Part shown: positions 49,550 through 57,142 of the stretch, piece by piece
How positions within the stretch are numbered: position 1 is the stretch's first letter
Layout of the letters: every line of letters begins with the position of its first letter
NCBI GenBank assembly: GCA_934667095.1
Contig: CAKULE010000001.1
Span: forward strand, 1-64,000
DNA from: an uncultured Oscillospiraceae bacterium
GTDB lineage: Bacteria > Bacillota > Clostridia > Oscillospirales > Oscillospiraceae
DNA length: 64,000 bases
Reading direction: 5' to 3'
Made by a program: the position numbers and the translations under genes
The notes under the pieces: model-generated
What the model was told of the DNA's origin: nothing
Seen by the model: only the letters and a program-made list of their open reading frames with translations
The model's database searches: none

Positions 49550-50972
49550 ACTGCGTGACTGCGGAGACCGCGTCAGAGATGGTCTTTTCGCCCGCCTGCT
49601 TGCCGTAGTTGTCCACGTGGACCCGGCTGCGAGGGCTGTGGCTCAGGCAGCCTGCGCCGCCCACACAGCCGCCCAGACAGGCCATGCCCTCAACGAAGTT
49701 GGCGTCCAGCCGGCCGGCCTTGGCTTTCATCAGGGCGGCGCGGCATTCCTCGATGCCGTCGCAGGAGAGCGCCTTCAGCTCAAACTCGGCCCCACGCTCT
49801 TTCAGACCTTCCGCCACTGCGTCGGCCAGACCGCCGCACCGGGCGAAGATGCGCCCGTAGTAAGAGGCGGAGGTCAGTTCCTCCTCCGGCAGGGTGGTGA
49901 TCTCGATGTCCCGGCTGTCGAACAGGGCCTGAAGCTCCTCAAAGGTGATGACCGCGTCCACCCACGGGGCCACGGCCTCCCGCTTGATCTCCATCTTCTT
50001 GGCGGTGCAGGGCCCCACAAAGACCACCCGGGCATCGGGGTCGTTCTCCTTCACATGCTTGGCGATGGTGGCCATGGGGGACAGGGTGTGGGAGACATAG
50101 CCGGCCTGCTCCGGGAAGGCGCGGTTGACGTACTCCACAAAGGCGGGGCAGCAGGAGCTGGTCAGGTAGCCCTTTTCCGCCAGTTCGGCGGATTCGGCCA
50201 GCGCCACCATGTCGGCGCCCAGCGCCGCCTCGGTGACGGAGTAGAAGCCCAGCTGCTTCAGCCCGGCCACCACCTGCCCCAGCTTGGCGTAGGTGAACTG
50301 GCTGGAGATGGCGGGGGCAACCACGGCCCAAACCTTGTAGTTGCTGTTGTCCTCGCTGCCGCGGATGAGGCCGATCACGTCCAAAATGTAGGACTTGTCC
50401 GTGATGGCGCCGAAGGGGCACTGGTACACGCAGGCGCCGCAGGCGATGCACTTGTCGTTGTCGATGCGGGCGGCCAGGTCGTCCCCCACGGAGATGGCCT
50501 TGATCTTGCAGGCATTCTCGCAGGGGCGCACCCGGTTGATGATGGCGGTGTAAGGGCAGACCTTGGCGCACTGGCCGCAGTTGATGCACTTGTCCTTGTC
50601 GATGTGGGCCACGTGGTCACGGTCGAATTCAATGGCGTGCTTGGGACACACATCCTCGCACCGGTGGGCCAGACAGCCCCGGCAGGCGTTGGTCACCTCA
50701 TAGCCGCCCATGGGGCACTCATCGCAGGCGATGGGGAGGACCTCGATGACGTTGGGGTTGTCCCGGTGGCCGCCCATGGCCATCTTTACCCGTTCAGCCA
50801 GAATGGCCCGCTCCTTATAAATGCAGCAGCGCATGGTGGGCTCCTTGCCGGGAATGATCTGCTGGGGCAGGTCCAGCAGATTCTCTGTCAGGGTCCCCGC
50901 CCACGCGTGGCGGGCTACCTCCCGCAGAACTTTGTACTTCAGATGCTGTACCTTGGTGTCGAATTTGCGCAT
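49548..50972 (-). CDS. Monomeric [FeFe] hydrogenase
   Basis: 474 aa. N-terminal ferredoxin-like part with several 4Fe-4S Cys clusters (CINCGQCAKVCP, CIACGACVYQCP, plus CDECP and CRGCLAHRCEDVCP), then the H-cluster domain: TSSCCPAFVEY (motif L1), VGPCTAKKMEI (L2) and EGMACLGGCVGGAG (L3). All four H-cluster cysteines are present. L1 and L2 deviate from the classical TSCCPGW and MPCTAKK forms. It should make or sense H2 from reduced ferredoxin. Start 50972 is seven bases after GGGAGG. Confidence 0.9.
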   Translation of the reverse strand: MRKFDTKVQHLKYKVLREVARHAWAGTLTENLLDLPQQIIPGKEPTMRCCIYKERAILAERVKMAMGGHRDNPNVIEVLPIACDECPMGGYEVTNACRGCLAHRCEDVCPKHAIEFDRDHVAHIDKDKCINCGQCAKVCPYTAIINRVRPCENACKIKAISVGDDLAARIDNDKCIACGACVYQCPFGAITDKSYILDVIGLIRGSEDNSNYKVWAVVAPAISSQFTYAKLGQVVAGLKQLGFYSVTEAALGADMVALAESAELAEKGYLTSSCCPAFVEYVNRAFPEQAGYVSHTLSPMATIAKHVKENDPDARVVFVGPCTAKKMEIKREAVAPWVDAVITFEELQALFDSRDIEITTLPEEELTSASYYGRIFARCGGLADAVAEGLKERGAEFELKALSCDGIEECRAALMKAKAGRLDANFVEGMACLGGCVGGAGCLSHSPRSRVHVDNYGKQAGEKTISDAVSAVTQ

Positions 50973-51102
50973 GGCCATACCTCCCGCTATTCGTTATAAA
51001 AATAACAAATAGAATAAAATACGCAATTTTTTGAGAGAGCATTCTTCTGCTATCCATGGAAAATATACCGGAGGGCAAAAGGTGAATCTCTCGTCAACAC
51101 GA

Positions 51103-51131
51103 AGTATAGCACAGTTTGATTGAAAACACAA
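51103..51131 (-). promoter_or_regulatory. Promoter of the hydrogenase gene
   Basis: On the minus strand TTGTGT (51126-51131) and TATACT (51103-51108) are 17 bases apart. The leader would be about 120 bases. Confidence 0.7.
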
Positions 51132-51146
51132 GGCAGAAAAAATGGC

Positions 51147-51164
51147 AAGTTAAACATTTAACAA
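51147..51164. promoter_or_regulatory. Rex-type redox operator
   Basis: On the minus strand TTGTTAAATGTTTAACTT, 16 of 18 positions of the clostridial Rex consensus TTGTTAAATNNTTAACAA. It lies 15 bases upstream of the hydrogenase -35 box. The Rex protein itself is not in the window. Confidence 0.65.
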
Positions 51165-51188
51165 ATATGGCGGCTTGTGCAAAAAAGG

Positions 51189-52571
51189 TTAGAAGCGCCA
51201 CGCGGCGGCCAGCGCGGCTGCGGCCCCGGCCAGCTCCTCCTCGCTGAGGCCGGCGAAGCCCAGCACCACCGTGGACGGCAGGGGAGGGACGCTGTGGCAG
51301 TACCGGCTGAGGGGTAGCACCCGCACGGACTGCTCCACCGCCCGGGCGGCCAGCTCTCCCTCGGTGAAGCGGGGGAGAGTCAGCAGAAAGTGGAGCCCTG
51401 CCTGCTGGCCGCTGAGAGAGACACTGTCGATCCTTTCCAGCGCTTCGGTGAAGAGGGCGCATTTTTTGCGGTACAGGCTGCTCATCCGCCGCAGATGCCG
51501 GCCGTACAGTCCCTGTACCAGAAAGCGGCGGAGGGCCTCCTGCTCGAACCGGGAGACGGTGCAGGCACTGTGGAAAAACTGGGCCCGGTAGCGCTCCAGC
51601 AGGGCGGGGGGTAGAATGAGGTAGGCGATGCGGATGGCGGGGGCGATGGAGCGGGAGAAGGTCCCGAGGTAGATCACCCGGCCCTCCCGGTCCATGCCCT
51701 GAAGGGCCGGAATGGGACGGGAGGCGTAACGGAATTCACTGTCGTAGTCGTCCTCGATGAGCCAGCGGCCGGGCGCGCCATAGGCCCAGTGGAGCAGGCG
51801 GCTGCGCCGGCCGGCGGGCATGGTCATCCCCATGGGGAACTGGTGGGAGGGGGTGACGTAGGCCACCCCGGCCCCGCTGGCCTCCAGTGCCTCGGGGTCC
51901 ATGCCCTCGCCGTCCACAGGGATAGGGAGGGCGGTGCGGCCCAGCCGCTCCGCGGCGGCATAGGCGGCGGGGTAACCCGGGTCCTCCAGCGCCACTGCCC
52001 CCTGCTCCGGCAGCAGCTGCAGCACCATGGACAGCAGCCAGTCCGCCCCGGCCCCCAGCACGATCTGCTCCGGCCCACAGCGGACGCCCCGGTACTGCCC
52101 CAGCAGGTCGGCCAGCGCCGCCCGCAGGGGCAGGTCGCCCTGGGGGTGCCCCCGCTGGAGCAGCTCCGGGTTTTGGTAGATGGCCTCTTTGCTGATTCGC
52201 GCCCAGGAGGAGAAGGGGAACAGGGAGGTGTCCACCGCGGAGGTAGAGCAGTCGTACCGCCAGGGGGAGGGCTCTGGCACCTCTGGCGGCAGGTCGGCAG
52301 CGGGAGGCGGGGACAGGGGCAGCAGGTCGGCCACCCGGCAGCCGCTGCGGGGGCGGACGGTGATGTAGCCCTCCGCCGCCAGCATGGCATAGGCGGTGTC
52401 CACCGTGGACATGCTTACCCCCAGCAGGGCGCACAGCTGGCGCTTGGAGGGCAGCTTGCCCCCCGCGGGCAGGCGCCCGGAGGCGATCTCCCCCACCAGA
52501 TGGCGGTAGAGCTGTTCGTACAGCGGCGTCCCCGTCTCGAACACAGGCAGGGTGATATTGAGCGAAGCCAT
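51189..52571 (-). CDS. MocR-family regulator (GntR domain fused to aminotransferase fold), PdxR-like
   Basis: 460 aa. Winged-helix GntR domain (about 10-75: GTPLYEQLYRHLVGEIASGRLPAGGKLPSKRQLCALLGVSMSTVDTAYAMLAAEGYI) and a class I aminotransferase domain with EDDYDSEFRY and YLGTFSRSIAPAIRIAYL. The Lys that binds PLP is expected at the position of SRSIAP; most MocR proteins have SKxLxP, so here it is replaced. It is divergent from an ECF S component, so vitamin B6 uptake is the likely target. ATG 52571 follows GGAGGAG. Confidence 0.9.
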   Translation of the reverse strand: MASLNITLPVFETGTPLYEQLYRHLVGEIASGRLPAGGKLPSKRQLCALLGVSMSTVDTAYAMLAAEGYITVRPRSGCRVADLLPLSPPPAADLPPEVPEPSPWRYDCSTSAVDTSLFPFSSWARISKEAIYQNPELLQRGHPQGDLPLRAALADLLGQYRGVRCGPEQIVLGAGADWLLSMVLQLLPEQGAVALEDPGYPAAYAAAERLGRTALPIPVDGEGMDPEALEASGAGVAYVTPSHQFPMGMTMPAGRRSRLLHWAYGAPGRWLIEDDYDSEFRYASRPIPALQGMDREGRVIYLGTFSRSIAPAIRIAYLILPPALLERYRAQFFHSACTVSRFEQEALRRFLVQGLYGRHLRRMSSLYRKKCALFTEALERIDSVSLSGQQAGLHFLLTLPRFTEGELAARAVEQSVRVLPLSRYCHSVPPLPSTVVLGFAGLSEEELAGAAAALAAAWRF

Positions 52572-52706
52572 AGGCACTCCTCCAAACTGACCATATAAAA
52601 AAGATGAAAACTGGATATTCTAATGTGTTCAGATGGCGCTATAATAGCACCATTGCCGGGTGAGGTCAATCCCCCGGCAGAACGTGAAAACTTTGGAGAT
52701 GATCCC

Positions 52707-53285
52707 ATGAATCAGTCAAAAACCGGAAAGTTCGTCCTCCGTCTGTGCGTGACCGCCATGATGGCCGCCCTGGTCTTCCTGGGCAGTAAGCTGGAAATCC
52801 AGATCCCGTCCATCCTGGGCTTCACCCGTTTCCATCTGGGCAATATCATGTGCGCCCTGTCCGGCATTCTGCTGGGTCCCTGGTGGGGCGGCCTGGCCGC
52901 CGGTTTGGGCTCCATGTTCTATGACCTGACCAGCCCTGCCTTCGCATCGGAGTTTCTGGTGACCTTTATCAGCAAGGGCCTCTACGGTCTGGTGGCCGGC
53001 GTGTTCTTCGTCTGTATCTTTAAGAAGAGGGAGAGCTACGTGCCCATGCTGGTGTCCACCATTGCCGGCGCGGTGTACTACATTATCTTCTACCTGGGCA
53101 AGACCTATTTTTACAAGGGGCTGTTCCTTGGCGGCCTGACCCCCTCCGCTGCGTGGGTGGCCACGGTGGCCAAGATGCCGTCCTCCTTCTTCAACGGTGC
53201 GGTGGCCATCATCATCGCCCCGCTGCTGGGGCTGGCCATCCGTAAGGCCCTCCGTGCCGCCCATCTGGAGCGCGCGGTGGTTTGA
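52707..53285 (+). CDS. ECF transporter S component (vitamin uptake, perhaps B6)
   Basis: 192 aa with six predicted membrane helices. LRLCVTAMMAALVFLGSKLEIQIP and FHLGNIMCALSGILLGPWWGGLAAGLGSMFYDLTSP are S-component features. The divergent MocR (PdxR-like) regulator suggests a pyridoxine-type substrate (PdxU-like), which is an inference. ATG 52707 has GGAG eight bases upstream. A TATAAT at 52640-52645 marks the promoter region, with a poor -35 consistent with activator control. Confidence 0.85.
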   Translation: MNQSKTGKFVLRLCVTAMMAALVFLGSKLEIQIPSILGFTRFHLGNIMCALSGILLGPWWGGLAAGLGSMFYDLTSPAFASEFLVTFISKGLYGLVAGVFFVCIFKKRESYVPMLVSTIAGAVYYIIFYLGKTYFYKGLFLGGLTPSAAWVATVAKMPSSFFNGAVAIIIAPLLGLAIRKALRAAHLERAVV

Positions 53286-53295
53286 ACAGACATCA

Positions 53296-53386
53296 AAAAA
53301 TCCCCGCCCGGCATACGCCGGGCGGGGATTTTTCAGACGCGGATAAAAAGTTCCGGGAGCCCTGCTGAGCAGGGCTCCCGGTGTTT
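53296..53386 (+). terminator. Two terminators in tandem
   Basis: AAAAATCCCCGCCCGGC pairs with GCCGGGCGGGGATTTTT (53296-53333), and CCGGGAGCCCTGCT pairs with its complement at 53353-53381, followed by TGTTTT. The rest of the gap to 53600 shows no gene. Confidence 0.88.
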
Positions 53387-53600
53387 TAAGAAAAGAGAGA
53401 GAGGGAGAAAATTTATCTTGCTGACTTCGTTCCTGACGCCATTATAATAACAAACCCCCGGCAGGGAAAGGTGGACAATTTGCGAACCTTTTGTAACGAA
53501 AGTGTGAACGTCTCCGCGGGCTTTGTCGAAGGCTGTCCGACCCCGTGGAGAGGCCGCCGGCGACCCCGTTTTTTCAGAAATTTCCTCCAGTCAGACAAAA

Positions 53601-53665
53601 AGTCCCTGTCTACACCCATTGTAAAAATAATCCAGTTATTGTAAACTGGAGACATCACAGGGACT
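53601..53665 (+). promoter_or_regulatory. Long inverted-repeat leader before the secreted-protein gene
   Basis: Outer arms AGTCCCTGT (53601-53609) and ACAGGGACT (53657-53665) are perfect complements; nested inside is CCAGTT-ATTGTA-AACTGG (53632-53649). TTGTAA (53619-53624) lies within it. The structure ends 28 bases before the start codon. It could be an operator or an RNA element; I cannot name a family. Confidence 0.55.
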
Positions 53666-53692
53666 ATGTCCCGGAAAAAGGAGGAAGTACCC

Positions 53693-54478
53693 ATGCAAGC
53701 TGGAAAGAAAACCCGTTCGCGCCTTCGCGTGCTTCTCGCAGTTCTGCTCCTCGGTTCCCTCCTGATCCTGCCGGCATCCGCCGGAACGGTGGACGCCACC
53801 TACTACAACACGGGGGTGCTCAGCCCGGCCGAGGCTGCGGCCCTCGCCGGCCTCCCCAAGGGTGCGGTCGTGGTGATGACCCCCACCAGCGGGACCTTCT
53901 ACACCGGCGAGACCGCCCGGCAGATGATCCTCTCCGGAGAGGTGCAGATCATCTCTGTGGCCGGGGTGGGCAGCAGCTCCGTGGGGACGGCGGCCTTCGC
54001 CAAGCACATCGCCCGGATCAAGAGCCAGCCGGTGGCGGGCATCGTGGTGGGCTACGGGGACGGCTCCGTCTATACGGAGGGCCCCGAGGGGTACTACATC
54101 GGCCGCCCGTCCAATGTGGCCGGCGTGTGGTATGAGGAGCCGGCCTCCCGCACGCTGGCGGAGCTCTACGAGGCAGGGGCGCGGCCCCAGCTCCTTGTGG
54201 GGCACAGCAAGGGCAACATGGACATCGCCAATGCCCTGTTCAAGCTGGCGGCGGAGGGGCACAGCAGCTGGTACGCCGGAACGGACTTCAAGACCTTCGG
54301 CTGCGGCGTGAACGTCCCGGCAGGGCTGAAGAGCTTCCGGCAGTATATCGGCACGCTGGATTCGCTGGGCTACACCAACACCGTCAGCTGGGCCGCCATG
54401 ACCTACGTCTACGGCCGGTACCACACTACGAATCCCTACTACGCCCTCACCTACATGCCCATTGAGAACTACCTGTAA
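53693..54478 (+). CDS. Secreted protein with a GHSKG serine-hydrolase-like motif
   Basis: 261 aa. The signal peptide (LRVLLAVLLLGSLLILPASAG, cleavage after ASA near residue 31) is followed by a compact domain of about 230 aa. VGHSKGNMDIANALF puts Ser172 in a GxSxG nucleophile elbow. Asp and His partners cannot be assigned with certainty. I recognise no named family. ATG 53693 is chosen for AAAAGGAGG ten bases upstream; ATG 53666 in the inverted-repeat end is less likely. Confidence 0.75.
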   Translation: MQAGKKTRSRLRVLLAVLLLGSLLILPASAGTVDATYYNTGVLSPAEAAALAGLPKGAVVVMTPTSGTFYTGETARQMILSGEVQIISVAGVGSSSVGTAAFAKHIARIKSQPVAGIVVGYGDGSVYTEGPEGYYIGRPSNVAGVWYEEPASRTLAELYEAGARPQLLVGHSKGNMDIANALFKLAAEGHSSWYAGTDFKTFGCGVNVPAGLKSFRQYIGTLDSLGYTNTVSWAAMTYVYGRYHTTNPYYALTYMPIENYL

Positions 54479-54482
54479 CGGG

Positions 54483-54519
54483 AAGCACCCCCGGAGCCTC
54501 GGCCCCGGGGGTGCTTTTT
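54483..54519. terminator. Terminator between convergent genes
   Basis: AAGCACCCCCGG pairs with CCGGGGGTGCTT, then TTTTG. Confidence 0.88.
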
Positions 54520-54527
54520 GCTGTCCG

Positions 54528-55886
54528 TTACCGTTTGCCGCGGTAGCCGCTGCTGCGGCGGCCGCCGGAATAGGTGTACCGGCGGGCCTTGGACCGCTTC
54601 CGGCCCCGGATGATGAGGAAGATCAGCACGAGAATGAGCACGATCAGGGCGATCACCGCAGCCTTGACCCACCATTTGCCCCAGTAGATGCCGATCTGCT
54701 GCTTATAGTAGAGGTAGTCGGACCGCTCCACGTCGGCGTTGGCGATGAGGTCCAGTGAGCCGTAGTTGACACCCTCGTACACCAGGGATACCGTGCCCAG
54801 CTTGGTGCCGGCGGCCACGGGAGCCTCCAGACTCTCGGGCAGGTCAATGACCAGCTCGGCCTTGTCCGGGTCGTAATCCACGGGCATGGTGTGCTGGATG
54901 GAGCCCACGGGCTCGGCCAGCACGTGGTCGGTGTCGGACAGGGTCACGGGGACCTCCCGCATGACGTTGGGGGTGTTCTCGTCCAGCAGGGTGGTGCGCT
55001 GGAAGTTTTGGAAGGCCCATTCCAGCAGGCGCTTGGACTCGGAGAAGGACCAGCGGACGAAGTTGCCGTTCTCATCGTTGGAGAACTCGGAGCCCAGCAG
55101 GATGCAGTAGAAGGTGCGGCCCTGATCGTCCACGGCGGCGGAGGCGAGGCAGCGGCCTGCCTCCTCAGTGTATCCGGTTTTGATGCCGATGGCCCGGCTG
55201 TATGTATAGCCCAGCACGTACCAGTTGCCGATGAGGGCGTTGGTGGTGTGGAGCACCCGGGGCGCGGACAGGTTGGTGGCGGGCAGGGTGTAGGCGGCGG
55301 TGGAGACGATGGTGCGGAACAGCTCGTACTCCATGGCGGCCCTGGCGGCCAGATAGAGGTCGTAGGCGGTGGTGTAGTGGTCCGGGTCGTGGAGGCCGTG
55401 GGGGTTGGCGAAATGGGAGCCCGTCATGCCCAGCTCCGCGGCCTTCTGGTTCATGCGCTCCACAAAGGCCTCCTGCGTGCCGGCCACGGCCTCGGCCAGA
55501 ATGTTGCACGCCTCGTTGGCGGAGGGGATCAGGTCGCAGTAGAGCAGCTGCTCCACCGTCAGCACCTCGCCGGCCTTGATGCCCGCGGTGGAACTGCCCT
55601 CCGGCAGGCGCACAGCCTGGGCGGAGGCAGTGATGGGCGTGTCCAGAGAGAGCTCGCCGTCCCGCACTGCGTCCAGCACCACGAGGGAGGTCATGATCTT
55701 GGTGACGGAGGCGGGATACATCTTCTGGTGAGCGTTGAAGTCGTAGAGTACCTCGTCATTGTCCGAATCCACGATGACCACCGCGCCGGCATGGGGCTGG
55801 GGGTCCTCCAGCGCCAGCGCCGGGGTAAAGAGCGACAGCGCGAGGAGCAGGCACAGGAAAATTGAGGGCAGTCGGAATTTTTTCAT
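54528..55886 (-). CDS. dacF: D-alanyl-D-alanine carboxypeptidase (PBP5 / DacF type)
   Basis: 452 aa. Signal peptide (residues 1-25), peptidase S11 domain with PASVTKIM (SxxK nucleophile), SAN (SxN) and KTGYTEEAG, then the PBP5 C-terminal beta domain and, unusually, one true membrane helix (about 408-428, AAVIALIVLILVLIFLIIRG) with a basic Arg-rich tail in place of the amphipathic anchor of PBP5. Trims peptidoglycan stem peptides. Start 55886 (MKKFRLPS); an upstream frame start lacks an SD. Symbol by similarity; DacA/DacB are alternatives. Confidence 0.92.
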   Translation of the reverse strand: MKKFRLPSIFLCLLLALSLFTPALALEDPQPHAGAVVIVDSDNDEVLYDFNAHQKMYPASVTKIMTSLVVLDAVRDGELSLDTPITASAQAVRLPEGSSTAGIKAGEVLTVEQLLYCDLIPSANEACNILAEAVAGTQEAFVERMNQKAAELGMTGSHFANPHGLHDPDHYTTAYDLYLAARAAMEYELFRTIVSTAAYTLPATNLSAPRVLHTTNALIGNWYVLGYTYSRAIGIKTGYTEEAGRCLASAAVDDQGRTFYCILLGSEFSNDENGNFVRWSFSESKRLLEWAFQNFQRTTLLDENTPNVMREVPVTLSDTDHVLAEPVGSIQHTMPVDYDPDKAELVIDLPESLEAPVAAGTKLGTVSLVYEGVNYGSLDLIANADVERSDYLYYKQQIGIYWGKWWVKAAVIALIVLILVLIFLIIRGRKRSKARRYTYSGGRRSSGYRGKR

Positions 55887-55994
55887 AGGAATTCCCCGCT
55901 TTCTGTGATATACTGTAAAACTGAATTCAAGTATACCAGAAATCCCCGGCTGACGCAACGGTCAACCGGCGGGAAATTGATGGGAGGGACGGAA

Positions 55995-56357
55995 ATGGAC
56001 CGTGGACAGGCGAGCCTCTGCACCGCCATCGCGGCCACGGCGCTGGCCGCCCTGCTCATGGGGGGCTCCCTGCTGGGGACGGAGCGGTCTGCCCGGCCTC
56101 TGGCGGCTCTTCCCGCGCCCACGGAGCCTGCGGGCGCCGGCCATCCCGTCCGGGAGGGGCAGATCGACGTGAACACCGCGGATGCGGAGGCTCTCACGGC
56201 GCTGCCCGGCGTGGGGCCCGCCCGGGCGGAGGCCATTGTGGCCGACCGGGAGGCCAACGGCCCCTTCCGCCGCCCGGAGGACCTGCTGCGGGTACCCGGC
56301 ATCGGGGAAAAGACGCTGGCGGGATTTCTGGACCTGATCACAGTGGGAGGCGCATGA
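55995..56357 (+). CDS. ComEA-like helix-hairpin-helix protein
   Basis: 120 aa. One N-terminal membrane helix (about 8-28), a Pro/Ala-rich linker and a C-terminal double HhH domain (INVNTA-type IDVNTADAEALTALPGVGPARAEAIV … LLRVPGIGEKTL). ComEA proteins bind incoming DNA at the cell surface during competence. It lacks the SLBB part of Bacillus ComEA. ATG 55995 follows GGGAGGG. It is one base from the response-regulator gene, an unusual partner. Confidence 0.88.
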   Translation: MDRGQASLCTAIAATALAALLMGGSLLGTERSARPLAALPAPTEPAGAGHPVREGQIDVNTADAEALTALPGVGPARAEAIVADREANGPFRRPEDLLRVPGIGEKTLAGFLDLITVGGA

Positions 56358-56358
56358 C

Positions 56359-57048
56359 ATGCCGAAGATCTTAGTGGTGGATGACGAGCGGGTGCTGGTC
56401 AAGGGCATCAAGTTCAATCTGGAGAACGAGGGCTATCAGGTGGACACCGGCTCTGACGGGCAGGAGGCCGTGGACAAGGCCAGGGCGGGACAGTACGACC
56501 TGATCATTCTGGACCTGATGATGCCCAAGATCGACGGGCTCCAGGCCTGCATGAAGATCCGGGAGTTCTCCAATGTGCCCATCATCATGCTCACCGCCCG
56601 TAGCGAGGACGCGGACAAGATCATCGGCTTTGAGTGCGGGGCCGACGACTATATCACCAAGCCCTTCAACATTCTGGAGGTCAAGGCCCGCATCCGGGCC
56701 CTGCTGCGTCGGGCGGCGCAGTCCGGTCAGCAGGACAAGGCCGCCAACCGGCTGACCCGGGGACCCATCGTGCTGGACGCAGTGGAACGCTCCGCCTGGC
56801 GGGACGGCACCCCTGTGGACCTTACGGCCAAGGAGTTCGACCTGATGGAGCTGCTGCTGCGCAACCCCGGCCGGGTGTACAGCCGGGAAAATCTGCTCAA
56901 CGTGGTATGGGGCTATGAGTACGTGGGCGAGCTGCGCACGGTGGACGTCCACATCCGTCGCCTGCGGGAGAAGCTGGAGCCTGACCCCGCCAACCCGGAG
57001 TATATCCTGACCAAGTGGGGCGTGGGGTATTATTTGAGCAATCCCTGA
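56359..57048 (+). CDS. OmpR-family response regulator
   Basis: 229 aa. Receiver domain (VVDDERVLVKGI, phospho-acceptor in ILDLMMPKIDG, KPFN Lys) and winged helix (LTAKEFDLMELLLRNPGRVYSRENLL … VDVHIRRLREKLEPDPANPEYILTKWGVGYYL). Complete, in contrast to the tails at the window start. The cognate kinase follows after 94 bp. PhoB/PhoP/WalR-like; target genes unknown. Confidence 0.95.
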   Translation: MPKILVVDDERVLVKGIKFNLENEGYQVDTGSDGQEAVDKARAGQYDLIILDLMMPKIDGLQACMKIREFSNVPIIMLTARSEDADKIIGFECGADDYITKPFNILEVKARIRALLRRAAQSGQQDKAANRLTRGPIVLDAVERSAWRDGTPVDLTAKEFDLMELLLRNPGRVYSRENLLNVVWGYEYVGELRTVDVHIRRLREKLEPDPANPEYILTKWGVGYYLSNP

Positions 57049-57142
57049 GAGGGGAATGTCTCCGACGGGAATTCTACCGCTTCTTTTTCCCAGAGGGAAA
57101 AGAAATGGTACGTTCTGATTTGCTTTGAGGAGGTGACCACCC

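Noticed and set aside
53413..53799. A 128-codon minus-strand frame before the secreted protein
   Set aside because: Overlaps the signal peptide region of a better gene and has no SD or known domain.
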